A stretch of 64,000 nucleotides of DNA from Aphrophora alni (taxonomy: Eukaryota > Arthropoda > Insecta > Hemiptera > Aphrophoridae). This document shows, piece by piece, positions 46,955 through 58,254 of the stretch. Location of the stretch: assembly GCA_963513935.1 (NCBI GenBank), contig OY740772.1, positions 102,629,340 to 102,693,339 on the forward strand. Direction: 5' to 3'. The position numbers and the translations under genes were made by a program. Below the pieces are notes generated by a model. It was given only the letters and a program-made list of their open reading frames with translations. It had not been told where the DNA came from and did no database searches. Within the stretch, counting starts at the first letter, position 1, and each line of letters begins with the position of its first letter.

Positions 46955-47978
46955 CCTAGGTGGTTGTTAAAGCCATCCACTCCATTTTGAAGGTAGTCAC
47001 GAGGAATATCTTGAGCTTCTTGAACTATGAGATTTCTTAGGTGCGCCAAATCTTGAGGCTAAGTACGATAAACTTTATCTTTGAGGTATCCCCAAACAAA
47101 AAAATCCAGCGGAGATAAATCAGGGGAATGAGTAGGCCACTCTACTGCACCACGTCTTCCAATCCACCTATGAGGGAATATTGTATCCAAGTATTCCCTA
47201 ACAAGGAGAGCAAAGTGTGGTGGCGCGCCATGTTGTTGGAAATAAATTCTTTGAAATTGTCGACCAAGAGCAGCTTGTAGTGCAGGAATTATCTCATTTT
47301 GGAGCATTGCTAGATACGAGTCACCATTTAAATTACCATTGATAAAGAATGGGCCCAAAATTTGATTTCCTATAATACCTGCCCAAACGTTAAGTTTCTG
47401 TGGATGCTGTATATGACTCTCTTCTTTCCAGTGCGGGTTGCTGTTGTCCCAATACCGACAATTATGTCTATTGACACTGCCATTCAACATAAATGTTGCC
47501 TCATCAGAAAATATAATATCGTTCAAAAGGATTTGTTTTCGGTCAATTCTATCCATCATTACTCCACAAAATTCGAGCCGCCGATCGAAGTCGTCTTCGT
47601 TCAGTTCCTGAACCAGATGTACTCGGTACGCCTTGAAAGCTGCCTTTTTAACACTTTTTTGACTGACTCACGAGACATTTCATGAGTTTCTGCAGCAGAT
47701 CTAACTGATTCATTTGGATTTTTGATGAAAGACTGAAGAACATCTAATGATGCGGCTTCACCCATCACTGTTGTTGGTCTTCCAGTTCTGACACGATCCT
47801 TAACGCTCTCAGTCTCTACAAAACGGGCCACTGTCTTTATTACTGTGGACTTAGAGATAGGATATCTCTCAGGAAAAGTATCATTGAATAAATTTTTAAC
47901 TGCTTCATATGATCTTTCATTATCTCCCCACCCACGCATCATTAAAAGAGTTATTCTTTCACGCTCACTAAGTGACAT
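46909..47978 (-). pseudogene. Mariner transposase, disrupted
   Basis: A transposase acts in the nucleus: it binds the inverted repeats and cuts and re-inserts the element at TA. From the ATG (47976-47978) the frame has an N-terminal helix-turn-helix part (STVIKTVARFVE, SVRSAAETHEMSRESVKKVL) and the catalytic core (FSDEATFMLNGSVNRHNCRY, LNVWAGIIGN, APPHFALLVREYL, WPTHSPDLSPLDFFVWGYLK). Three lesions are visible: a one-base deletion in the T run 47645-47649, a second catalytic Asp changed to His (codon 47230-47232, GAT to CAT), and a TAG at 47059-47061 where related proteins continue. Reading past that stop, the frame runs to TGA at 46909-46911. Without the lesions it would be about 356 residues, a normal length. 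The first Asp is at 47503-47505, the third at 47104-47106. Confidence 0.9.
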
Positions 47979-48229
47979 AACGGTAAATAAACAAATTAAT
48001 AACCAATTTTAAAACTTGTTAATGACTGAAAATTATTCCATCTGCATAACTAAACCAGCTGAAAGCTTCAGAGCAACTGAACTGTTACCTTCCAAACAAA
48101 ATACAGATAACAACGGTTGCAGTCAAAGTTCAATTTGTGGAAAACACAAATAGCCACTTTCACATTCTAACAGTAGTTGTGTTATTGGTAATAATTATTG
48201 ATGAGGAGTTATTTCTGGCTTTGATTACC

Positions 48230-48632
48230 ACATTGTCAGACGATGGGAGGGGAACATTTTGAACACTTACTTTGATCACAGGTACTTAAAAATTGGTGTT
48301 TACTTGTAATACTTAATAATTTACATTGTTCGAGAGTTTTAAAATTCAAACAGCTATAACTACTGAATGAATCCACCTTTTGAAGTCCGGTTTGCGGCAT
48401 TGTACTCTGCTAAGTGAGACCTTTAATTCGATACTAAACTAAACTCGACCTATGCTGCTATTTAAGAATTTTGTCTGACTCTTTGTGGACCGTCCCCCAA
48501 ATGGGGTTATCCGGTCGGTAATTGGGCAGATTGGTGCGTTACTATCACCAGTAAGCACGTGTGAACTTTGGTATTTTTTTCTATTGTGGTTTAAAAATTA
48601 AAAAAGAGGTTCCAGACTTAATTGTCACCCTG
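48230..48632 (-). repeat. Right terminal inverted repeat
   Basis: 403 bp, inverted copy of the left end, ending CACCCTG next to TA. It lies upstream of the transposase ATG (47978), so the promoter, if any, is here or in the 250 bp between. Confidence 0.85.
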
Positions 48633-48634
48633 TA

Positions 48635-49179
48635 TAGTACATTATGTATTTCGTTTATTATTATATCCCTTAAGGTTATAAACTTCCTATGTATACATTT
48701 TCTTATTTCGAAGGTTTTCTCTGTAATTTAAAGACTCCCTACCAATCAATAAGGAACAAAGTAAACATGTAATTTTACAAAACATATCAGGATTTCATGT
48801 TAGGTAAAGGAGAGAGTTTTTGAAAACAGAGCTAAACAAAGTTCTATATTAATTCGAACGTTTGACATTTGGCTTGTATGTTTGTTATACAATCTTTTGA
48901 AACTTAGAAATAATCTTCTTCACAAAAATGCAAAAAAATTTTCGCGTACAGGGTTATGTTCTTTTGATAATTGAATATTTAATCAGTACACGGTTATACA
49001 GCATGGTCTGGTGTTCTCCTATTAAAAATTCAGTGTGTTCGACGAATATTCAAGTAAAAGTATAATGATGTCAAAGCGCCATAAAGAGCAAAAACTACAA
49101 ATGAAACATCAATTTTTAAATATTCCCTCAGGATGTTTATCCCAAAATCAAAATTTCATCTCTTATTACGTGTCGTAGT
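48635..49179. other. AT-rich stretch, nothing recognised
   Basis: No feature recognised. Confidence 0.5.
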
Positions 49180-49245
49180 AACCTGATGGTACCATCGTAC
49201 CTGACCTGCTATTTCTACCTGAAGAAGTGTCACCGAAACCCTTCT
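49180..49245 (+). other. Paired hairpins with a CTGAAGA...GAAAC box
   Basis: GATGGTACCATC (about 49189-49200) is a perfect 12-bp palindrome. It is followed at 49219-49239 by CTGAAGA, a 3-bp hairpin (GTG-T-CAC) and CGAAAC. This is the same box as in the foldback loci, but no long inverted arms were found here. Confidence 0.4.
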
Positions 49246-49449
49246 ATTGTCTATCTTTACTACTCCTACGCATCACGTTTATTGTTAGATGTCTTGGGAA
49301 TTACCCAGGCGTGGTGCACCATCCAGTTTAGGTAGGGACATTTTCAATATTTCAGTTGATGGACAGTAGAAGTACATATCAGTCGACTCTATCTGGTTCA
49401 TTTCATTTCAGTTTATTTCAGTACTTCAATTCCGTGAAATTCATTTTCA

Positions 49450-49472
49450 ACCTAACCTAACTTAACCTAACC
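49450..49472. repeat. Interstitial telomere-like (CCTAA)n run
   Basis: ACCTAACCTAACTTAACCTA then ACC: four units of CCTAA with one mismatch, as at 34246-34280. Confidence 0.5.
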
Positions 49473-49808
49473 TTTCTCTAATAGTTATCAAGTAGGAAAT
49501 AAGTTGAGAATCTTTTTTTTTATTTTTTGCAACAAGCAACAGTCTGTCTACCTTGCCGGATTGAATTGGAAGTGAATGAAGTGATCATCAAAAACTAAAT
49601 AGTTGCTAGATTTTATAGTTGGAGAGCAGAGATAAAAAATGGCCCTTAAACAATCTGGTGGTGCCATCGAAATGTTTATCTCCGATATTCAAAGCTATTG
49701 TTTTGTGTAACAATGAGTGACCCTTTTCGAGTCGAAAAAGGAATCGGCCAGACCTTAATTCCTAGAATTAGGGATCCTCCTCCGATGGTAACACCAGGTT
49801 ACTATAAC
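49473..49808. other. Unassigned stretch
   Basis: TGGTGGTGCCATCGAAATG near 49657-49675 resembles the GAAATG box of the foldbacks. CCTTTTTCGACTCGAAAAGG-like pairing (complement of 49712-49732) is a small hairpin. Nothing else recognised. Confidence 0.35.
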
Positions 49809-49848
49809 CAATGACTACATAAATACTATAGTATTTATGTAGTCATTG
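49809..49848. repeat. Perfect 40-bp palindrome
   Basis: CAATGACTACATAAATACTA is followed directly by its exact reverse complement with no loop. The flanks also partly pair (GGTTACTATAACC, GCTATAACCCC). Such zero-loop palindromes are unstable, so it is probably young, or it marks the tip of an inverted duplication. Confidence 0.9.
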
Positions 49849-50009
49849 CTATAACCCCTTATTACTTTTTGATGTATTGAATATTTTTTTATAAGCTTTA
49901 CTGACTTAATAAAATTACGAAATCCAAATGCATTGTAAGGCTTACCTTTTCGATTTATTTGTTAGAAAATTTAAAAATGTGTGCTAAAGACTTAATCTCT
50001 TTGCTGTGT

Positions 50010-50240
50010 GCTACCCTCTGAGGTTCACTTATTGTCTGTACGGGCGTGGCATTCCCGAGGGATTTTAGCTGTATCTACATCTGTATTGTTGGATTATATC
50101 CATATTTCCTTGGCCATCTTTTGTGTTATCCTGACCCTGACACTATTATTGTATTTCAGGTCTAGGAGTCGTTTTTTATATTATTTTCTTCATATTTTGT
50201 AAGAAGATGATGACCGAGATGTTTTTCAAATTTAAACCTA
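50010..50240 (+). repeat. SINE-A copy, sense
   Basis: The head CCCTCTGAGGTTCACTTATT, then GGCATTCCCGAGGGATTTT, TGTTGGATTATATCC, TATCCTGACCCTGACACTAT, CAGGTCTAGGAGTCG and the tail TTTTGTAAGAAGATGATGACC. It lacks ~90 bp of the middle. The 64-codon frame across it is incidental. Confidence 0.5.
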
Positions 50241-50974
50241 AAGAAAACCAAATCTCGAGCAGCATTAGTGTTTTTGCTGTAAATTGAGTGCAAATTATAT
50301 TGGCTTCAAGCGTCTAGTTATTAAATAGGTATTTATTTTAGATAAAACAGATCTAGATTATTTTTTATTGGATTCTTCAATACTTTTCATAGAGGTAGTA
50401 AGAGGTAGTTTATTTAATTTTTGTCATTATTTGAAAAAATAACAATTTAATTCTGAATATTTTCCTTAAACTTCCTAACAAAAGATAATTTTGTATTAAT
50501 AAAACACGAAAATTTAATATTAGTACAAAGTCAACCAAATTGAAACTATCAATTACTTCCAATAAGGTTTAATATTTCAACACAAAATATATGCCAGATA
50601 GCTAACGTTCACTAATTCTGTTTCACCTGACATGCCCTGAAACCAACTTCTAAAATTATTGCGTAATAAATTTAACTTGAGAATTTATGACCCGTGTAGC
50701 CTTAGACGCTAATGCTTCATTTCCTTTCGTAATATAAGGCTTGTCGCTTTGTATAAGACGTAAAATAATTAATAATATCTTTAGAAAATATTCTTTAATG
50801 TAAGCGTGTAATCAATTTTATTATGAAGGAATTTGTAAACGGTAATATGAACATTAAAAGTGTCAAATTAGTAAAAGTTTTGAAGAAGAAATTACTTTGA
50901 GAGATTATAGTTCAAAATATAGATTTAAAAACTTTTTTACTTGTCTGAAATAAATATAGTTGTAAGATAACGAT
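50241..50974. other. AT-rich stretch, nothing recognised
   Basis: No feature recognised. Confidence 0.5.
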
Positions 50975-51090
50975 GCAAAAACATTGCATAATCTTTCTCA
51001 CTCACTCATCCCTAAGACTTAAATTAAAACAAAAAAAAACTATTTTTCATTTAATGTCATTCAGTAAATGTCAGTTAAAAAATGAATCTC
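50975..51090 (-). repeat. Repeat X copy, antisense
   Basis: The plus strand shows CAAAAACATTGCATAATCTT, TCTCACTCACTCATCC, TTCATTTAATGTCATTCAG and TGTCAGTTAAAAAATGAA. Confidence 0.45.
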
Positions 51091-51102
51091 AATATATATA
51101 TT

Positions 51103-51171
51103 GTTAACAGAGATAGTTAACAATTATTCAATAATTGTTAACTATAATAACAATTATAGTTAACAGAGATA
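51103..51171. repeat. Small palindrome between direct repeats
   Basis: TAGTTAACAATTAT and ATAATTGTTAACTA pair perfectly across TCA (51114-51144), and GTTAACAGAGATA occurs on both sides. It may be local slippage or a footprint of an excised element. Confidence 0.55.
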
Positions 51172-52354
51172 AAATTCCTTTGATTTTGTAATAAAAATAT
51201 CTTCAGTGAAATCGTATTTGATTAAAATCAAACTTTTCAATATGGTGGTCATTGCTAATCTTTGTTTTATACTAATTAATCCTAAAGCATTAACTTTCGT
51301 TACTTGGGATTCAGCGCACAAGATAGGATGTTCTTTACATTCCACTAAAATTTTAACTGAATCTATAGAAATTCGGAAATGTTTGAGAAATTTCGTCATT
51401 TATAAACAGATTCAAAGCCGATTTTTTTCACCAATAATTCACTAACCGACATTTTGGATAGATATCGAACAATTTGTTTTCCTCCTTTGAATCTATACTT
51501 TCAGCCAAATTTGATCAAAGGGGTTACAACTGAATTTGAAAAAAAATCTTAATTTTATGATTTTCTTTATTACATTTACCACCAGATTTTAAGTTATTAC
51601 AAGTGTGTTAAGACCATAATTTGATATCATAAGTAATTTGATTAAAAATCGGTGCACATGTTTAGGCCGTAGAACACAGCACAGAAAACAAAGACCTGTT
51701 AAACATTATTCTGAAAACCTTTTTTTTTGTGGGGGTATAAATAAATGAAACAAATATATCCGCAAAAATACACGACTTAGATATTTTGACACACACGACT
51801 TTCTCCAGTACTACGTATAATTGAGAAAATAAAACAAAACATAAAGCATGAATAAAATAAGAAAATGTGGTGTTCAATTTGCCTTTTGTTTCATAACCAT
51901 AAAAATGTTAATAATGTACCTTATGAACTGTATTTCCCAATAAATATAATTTCTTAAAACACTGTATCGTTAGTTGTTCCGTAACTCTTTGTACATTGAG
52001 CAAGTATATTAATAATTAATAATATTATTAATATCAGAGAAATGTTTAATTGGGGAATATATACTTCAAGTATTTTAACATTCCAAAATTCTTAGAGCTG
52101 CGAAGGTTTTGTTTCTCGAGAAATATCACAGACAATATTAATTAACATTCATGAATGCCAAGACATGATCTTCAGTTAATCACCTGACAACACCAGGAAT
52201 ACATCCAAGCGCTGACGTCATAGTATTTGACAGATGATGTATTGAAAATCTTTATCACATAAGGTTTACATATTCTTGTAAATTTACGCCTAATTAAAAA
52301 GTTATAGACTTTGCATTAACAGTAATAAAAACAAAACCAATTAAATATTGCAAA
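51172..52354. other. Long AT-rich stretch, nothing recognised
   Basis: Two opposed 79-codon frames at 51160-51445 look random. Nothing else recognised. Confidence 0.45.
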
Positions 52355-52650
52355 TACATTGGACAGATTTTCTTACTCACTCTTCCGCAAAACCAAATAA
52401 AATCAACCAAAACTAATCATCACCAAAAAAAATGTCATTTCGATAATTGTCAGTTAAAAAATGAAAATTAAGGCTGTTTTTATCAATATGTATATATTTA
52501 AATAGGACTAACCTAGCTTCGCTTTTGTTATAAACGTGTCCTCAAGCGTAAATCGCACTTGGTTATAATCATTGAGTAGATTAAAATGATTTTAACTCGG
52601 GAACTACTAAACCGATTTCAAAAACTCACTGTTAAAATTTAACGTCGTCA
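52355..52650 (-). repeat. Repeat X copy, antisense, long
   Basis: The plus strand shows TACATTGGACAGATTTTCTT, ACTCACTCTTCCGCAAAACC, AACTAATCATCACC, AATTGTCAGTTAAAAAATGA, ACCTAGCTTCGCTTTTG and ACTAAACCGATTTCAAAAAC. Confidence 0.5.
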
Positions 52651-52789
52651 CGGCCACTTACATGTCCCAGCTAATTGGCTTCTAATTATGTTGATAGAAG
52701 TGGAAATAGGTTTTTATACTACAAGGTAAATTCCATTTATTCAATGGAAGTCCGGTTTTCTTTTGCCAACTATTAAAACGTATTCACGG

Positions 52790-53165
52790 CGTTTTTATAC
52801 ACCTTGTAGACTATTTGAACTTTGAGATTTATTTTAAAACACGTTAACATTATCTTGTCAGAAATTGTTTCCAATATTAAATTTAATAAAAGAGTCACAA
52901 CTAGGTCCCTCGTATAAGGCTCGGTAGTTGTTTTGTTGTAGTTGTTGGAACAGATATCCTAGCAAGATTTATTTTATGGTTTAGTTTTAAGTTAAAACCT
53001 CATATTTTGATATCAACATCACGTAAAGCTACGTATAAATCTTTATAATATTTATACTGTTTGCATCTTCCAGACTTGTTATTTTAACTAGGGTATCATT
53101 AAATAGACTTTATTTGAACAACATATCAGTAAATTTTGTTTGTAATTTGTTCACTGACGGATTTG
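52790..53165 (+). repeat. Repeat T, copy 2
   Basis: It matches 30423-30800: GAAATTGTTTCC, TCACAACTAGGTCCC, CTCGGTAGTTGTTTT, TTGATATCAACATCACGTAA, ACTTGTTATT and TTTGTTTGTAATTTGTTCAC. The distance of ~22 kb and unrelated flanks favour dispersal over tandem duplication. Confidence 0.55.
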
Positions 53166-53992
53166 CAATTCTTTTTATTTTATTTGTAAACTTTACATTG
53201 TTAAAAACGAGTTAAGAATAACTGAGCTACCAGAACACTTAGAAATAGGTTTACGTCACGACGGATAAATTTACAAAAAAGGAAAGAATGACACAATTAA
53301 AATTAATTACTGACTTTGTTCAACAAGACACTATACTGTTAATATAATAATGTTCAACAAGTTAATACTAAATCTGAAACAAAGGATTGCTGTCTAATGT
53401 GCTTCGACTTTTAAGAAAAATTCCAAGAAGTTTTCGGGTCCTGATATTTTTTGTATATATATATATATATATATATTTGAGGACACTGCACAATTTTGTG
53501 TCATATTGTAATATTCTATTATAAATTCTATTATCATATTACCAAAAAACAATTTCATACTTTGCTTCCTTAAAAAACTATAACTGAAAACCACATATAA
53601 GTAATGTAATTTTAAACGATTTATTTAGATTATAGTCTTAAAAACAATTATTTATTTCGAAACTAATTTCTTACTTAAGAAACAGGATTATGAACTTGAG
53701 GTGTTAGCTGTGAAAGGTTATAAATTGATAACTCTGTACGCCGTGTTAGAAAACGTCCATGTAAAAGTTATTGATCAGTGCACGTTAATTGGGTGAAATC
53801 TAAAACATTAAACGAATAAAATTAGTTTGTTATCCTCTGAATATATATATAATTATTTAATCATAAGTTGTAGTTATTCCAGATTATAATTTTATGAAAT
53901 CTCTATATTTTTTAATCAGTTCAGATTACAATTTTATGGATTTGATAAATTGTTTCAGATTCGTTAAACAAAATATAGGCTAACATTTAATT
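53166..53992. other. AT-rich stretch with a TA microsatellite
   Basis: TA repeat at about 53454-53477. Nothing else recognised. Confidence 0.5.
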
Positions 53993-54132
53993 AACACCCA
54001 ATTCCACAATTCAATAAAACAAGATTATTACTACAGTGTCTGTTCAGTACTCATACTATGAAGATGGTAACTATGTTACTGAAATGTACATAGGTAAATA
54101 AATCTTGTTTCATTGAATTGTGGTATTGGATG
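53993..54132. mobile_element. Small foldback, ~36-bp arms, with box
   Basis: Arms 53993-54028 and 54097-54132 pair with few mismatches. The 68-bp loop carries CTATGAAGATG (54056-54066), a 5-bp hairpin GTAAC-TAT-GTTAC (54067-54079) and TGAAATG (54080-54086), followed by TAAATAAATCTTG. Same architecture as the larger foldbacks. No ORF. Confidence 0.6.
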
Positions 54133-54978
54133 TTTGATTTTAAGTTTTAAGTGTGCCACAATGAGATCAAAAGTGTAAAATTTAACATGCCATAATAGTT
54201 TAAGATTTTATCAATTAATTAGCTTAAACAACTGCTTACACAAATATCTTCAGTCATCTAGTCTAGTGTTAAAAAAAAACGTCGATTTTGCATTAAACGT
54301 TTGAAATTTTACATTTTAAGATTTATTATTACAGTCTTGCTTTTTATTTATCTCACGAATATTTGTTTATTAGGACGTTACGTTTATTGTTGAATTTATA
54401 AATGATATTTCTTTTAAATAAGAACTAACACAAACATGATAATTCTAAAAAAAAAAACTGAAAAATGAGTTTCTCAGCTATATAGAACGTGAAAATTAAT
54501 AAGTACTAAATAACAACAGCCGCCTCTAGACATGATTTGAAACAGATTAAAATAAATGTTTAACATTACTATAATTTCTTAATATTTAGTTAAATCTAGT
54601 TACTTAATTTGTTTTTGAAAAATATCCGGTTACAGGAGAGATGTTTGTCTCTTTTTTCAGTTGGGTGAATGGTTGAAGAGACTCGCGACGCCATATCAAT
54701 GAGATAAGGGGAGATACTCCTAAGAACAGTACAGTTTATTCATTATTTATTTATTTTTTTATGCAGTTTTCTAACAATATTTGATTAGTTGTTTTTTTAA
54801 ATATAATAAAGTTATTTACACAAGTTAACTTTTAATCATTTTATTGGAAAAAATGTATTTGAAAATTGATGTAGACATATTCTAATCCAGACCACAAATT
54901 GAGAGGTTACAATAATTTATTATGTTTTAAGCCTCTGGATTGTATAGTTTAAATAATATTTTGTATTTGACTTAATTG
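54133..54978. other. AT-rich stretch, nothing recognised
   Basis: No feature recognised. Confidence 0.5.
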
Positions 54979-55437
54979 GTCTGTGTAAAATAATCTTTAA
55001 TGGAATGATATTTAGCTAAGTCCGTTTCGTCTGCAAAGAGACATCATCAGGCTTCGTACTTGTCACAATTATAAAACTACAGGCAATACATACACGAACA
55101 AATAAACACAATATATAATTTAAAATTCACTAAGTTCGTTAGTGTAGTCATATTCTCTATTTTGGTTTTAGGCCTACTATCTCATTAAATTGTACAAAGA
55201 GTTAACTGTTTGAGAACAAGATAGTAGAATTGTAGGACACATGCCTAAAAACCTACATTAATTTTGACTAAAGTGCCAAACTTGGTGAATTTTAAATTGT
55301 ATATTTTATTTAAATGTCCATGTATTTATAATATGTAATTGTACAATTGTGACAAGTGCGAAACCTGATGATGTCTCTTTGCAGACGAAAAGGACTTAGC
55401 TAAATAACATTCCAGTAAGGATTATTTTAGACAGACC
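54979..55437. mobile_element. Foldback element, ~159-bp arms, with box
   Basis: Arms 54979-55137 and 55279-55437 are inverted copies around a 141-bp loop. They are strongest over the outer 75 bp. The right arm has CTGATGA (55365-55371), a 4-bp stem GTCT/AGAC with loop CTTTGC (55373-55386) and GAAA (55387-55390). The left arm has the complement (55024-55050) with GAAACGG. CTGATGA and GAAA match the conserved hammerhead boxes exactly, with one extra T before the stem, but no GTC follows at the expected place. No ORF. Confidence 0.65.
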
Positions 55438-56119
55438 TATAAAGGTATATACAAAATATATTTAGGTTAATAATGTTATCCTAATCATCTTTTGACCTTT
55501 ATTTAATGTTCACGTTGAAAGTAATATGTCAACGTTTTCTTTTTTAAAAGATCCCTTTTCTTTGGTTTTCAACAATTCCACGTTTCCGTTTCTTTGACAA
55601 GCAAGAAAATAAATCTTGCTTTAGTCTGTTATCATGAGCCTATTGATCATGATAGTCGGTTTCTTGGATTACCAAAGTAAATCTGGTGACAGTATACATA
55701 TAACAGAGGATTTATTTATCATCAAACAAATCTACGAACAAATCTCATTTTATTTTCTGCATATTTCCTATATATTTGCTTACTTTTTTTCCAATAGTCA
55801 TTGACATATTCTGACAATAAAGGACCTAGATCACTTAATTTGTAGCAAATAAATGTAGCAATTATATATATATGGTCTCCTATAAGTATGGTGCAATAAT
55901 TTTTGAGGTGGTTCTACAGATCAAACTAATAAACTCTCTTAAACATATGCGTCATGATACTTCGGTTTTCCCATGTAACTGACTGACTTTTTTTCTATAA
56001 TATTTAAATCTAGATTTAATAGAGATATCGCTATCAAATTTTGCTTAATATCTTATAATAATAGTTTGCAACTCATATGAATCACTTAAATCACTGTGGT
56101 GAATATACAATGAAAGAAC
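55438..56119. other. AT-rich stretch, nothing recognised
   Basis: No feature recognised. Confidence 0.5.
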
Positions 56120-56200
56120 ATTCCATAAAACCACAATACACTAACAACACAATGACTGTGTAGAATAAACAACTATAGTTGTATTGTGGTTTTGGGGAAT
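56120..56200. repeat. Inverted repeat, 25-bp arms
   Basis: ATTCCATAAAACCACAATAC (56120 on) is inverted at 56176-56200 with a few mismatches and a 31-nt loop. AACCACAATAC is perfect. Possible small foldback. Confidence 0.55.
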
Positions 56201-57079
56201 TGTTTTCATTAGATTGCAGTGTACTTCAAAATTCTTTAGTTACCCATTTCAAAATGGCGTTTGTTGAAATGTGTTGCTGCTAAATATCTCCAATAATAAC
56301 TAATGCTTTTATAAAACAAATGTATAAAAGATCAATTGTATTAACTTTTATTGATGAGCAATACAACATTATTGATGTTGTTGTAAAGTCAATGGATGCG
56401 CGATATATCTGTAAACATTTTTTTTTGAATTTACTTGAACTAACAATAGTTTCAACACCAGGACTTAACGTTTGAAGTAGTTGTTGCTGTAGGACAGAGA
56501 CAAACCATTGTGATCTAGTAAATTATAAACAATTATTAATTATTTTTTTTTTTTTGTTTTTTGTCTTTTTAATCAATTAAATATAACTTCAGAATCGATT
56601 GGGAGATCTATATTGAATTTTACAGAACGTTTTGACTATTAGTTTGCACTGTAACGCAAAATCATATGTTTTGCTTAATCGTTTTTAGACATTTTGTTAT
56701 GTCAGATGTCGAAAACACTTTTTATTTTAAATGCAGGAAATATTTAGTCCTTTTAATGATGAAATTGGGTTTAAATTTTTATGTTTAATTTTAGTTTGCT
56801 CGTATCCATAAACAAAGTTACCTTACATAGTACATAATATAGCTGACTAACAAATCACCGTCCATTTAATTTGCTCTATGTTTATTTAGTCATGCACACT
56901 GTAAGATTTAAAGACATCTAACTGAAAGATTGTAGTGTATGACCTCCATATTTATTACCACTCTAGCTCTACACGTGGTACATACAAGTCTACCAAAGTT
57001 CTTTCCTTGGCTTCGATCCCGGAATCATCTTTAATACTCCGACTTTCCTTCAGGGTAGCTACATTTGGTCTTTCGTCAC
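56201..57079. other. AT-rich stretch, nothing recognised
   Basis: No feature recognised. Confidence 0.5.
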
Positions 57080-57430
57080 ATATCATTAATAACAATACAA
57101 AGTATATTCCTTTTAATGTAGTCGACCTGTATATGATATACTTCTCATATGATAATCATTACTTTAATCCATATTTTCACACTTTATATTTATGTGATTA
57201 TGTCGCTATACAATTTGAGAAGATTGACAGAAGGTCTCAATGTGATATTACAAGTCTTTTGGTTCTATAACGATCTGGAAAAATTACATCTGAATACTTG
57301 AAAAGAGTTCATTCTGCAATCCTGTGAAGGAATAATTCAGCTCCGTTTAAAAATGAGGATGAGTGATATAATTAATATTGCAATTTTAGAGGATAATTTG
57401 ATGAATCAGAAATTGTATTGAAATCATTAA
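57080..57430 (+). repeat. Repeat X, 3' extension copy
   Basis: TCAATGTGATATTACAAGTC, TACATCTGAATACTTG, GGAATAATTCA, GAGTGATATAATTAATATTG and AATCAGAAAT run parallel to 60250-60510 in the same orientation. The 111-codon frame at 56935-57270 lacks ATG and lies across this repeat, so it is not called. Confidence 0.45.
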
Positions 57431-57736
57431 ATTAAAAGTAAACATTTTATTTGAGTAAGTCATTTTAAGCACTTGATTTTATAACCTGTAATACTATTAA
57501 AAGGAAATCTTGTATGTTTTTTAATTGTATATTGAAAACATTCTGATAGGTTGAAATGGTATGAGCAAAAAAGCTAGATCCTAACTTTAGGAAAACTCAT
57601 TTCAACGTTTCCACAAATAAACACAAGGTAAACTAAAAATTAGGCACATCTAAAAGTCAACAATCGTTTCATGTTAATTTAATTTATTATAGATCAGTTT
57701 GGTTTCAACTATATATAGTTTCAATTTACAATACAA
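57431..57736. other. AT-rich stretch, nothing recognised
   Basis: No feature recognised. Confidence 0.5.
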
Positions 57737-58254
57737 ACGAGCTTTGATGGTTATAAATTCTTTTTAACCAGACATTTTGTTGAAATAGGGTGAATTCTCG
57801 GGTGTAAATATAAGGATTTAGCGAGATTAATGGTTATGAATTCTATTTTTAAAACAGACATTTTGTTGAAATAGGGTGAATTCTCGGGTGTAAATATAAG
57901 AATTTAGCGAGCTTAATGGTTATGAATTCTATTTTTAAAACAGACATTTTGTTGAAATAGGGTGAATTCTCGGGTGTAAATATGAGGATTTAGCGAGGTT
58001 AATGGTTATGAATTCTATTTTTAAAACAGACATTTTGTTGAAATAGGGTGAATTCTCGGGTGTAAATATAAGGATTTGCGAGGTTAATGGTTATGAATTC
58101 TATTTTTAAAACAGACATTTTGTTGAAATAGGGTGAATTCTCGGGTGTAAATATAAGGATTTAGCGAGGATAATGTTTATGAATTCTATTTTTAAAACAG
58201 ACATTTTGTTGAAATAGGGTGAATTCTCGGATGTAAATATAAGGATTTAGCGAT
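57737..58254. repeat. 86-bp tandem repeat x6
   Basis: The marker GGGTGAATTCTCGGGTGTAA starts at 57788, 57874, 57960, 58046, 58131 and 58217, so the period is 86 (once 85). The unit also holds TTAGCGAG, TTAATGGTTATGAATTC and AAAACAGACATTTTGTTG. Inner units are nearly identical and the first is most diverged, as expected for arrays that expand and homogenise in the middle. A minisatellite or a satellite seed. No ORF. Confidence 0.95.

Larger units (their letters stand above)
46558..48632 (-). mobile_element. Mariner-type DNA transposon (DD41D, rosa-like), inactive
   Basis: A complete element of 2,075 bp bounded by TA (46556-46557 and 48633-48634), the target duplication of Tc1/mariner insertions. 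Both ends begin CAGGGTGACAATTAAGTCTG and form ~400-bp inverted repeats. One transposase frame lies on the minus strand. The spacing between the second and third catalytic positions is 41 residues, which matches the DD41D (rosa) group as I know it; long inverted repeats are unusual for classic mariner. The gene is disrupted, so the copy is non-autonomous, but its intact ends could still be recognised in trans. Confidence 0.9.

Noticed and set aside
56935..57270. 111-codon ORF
   Set aside because: No ATG start, and much of it overlaps a repeat X copy.
57737..58254. CRISPR-like array
   Set aside because: 86-bp head-to-tail units with no spacers: a minisatellite.
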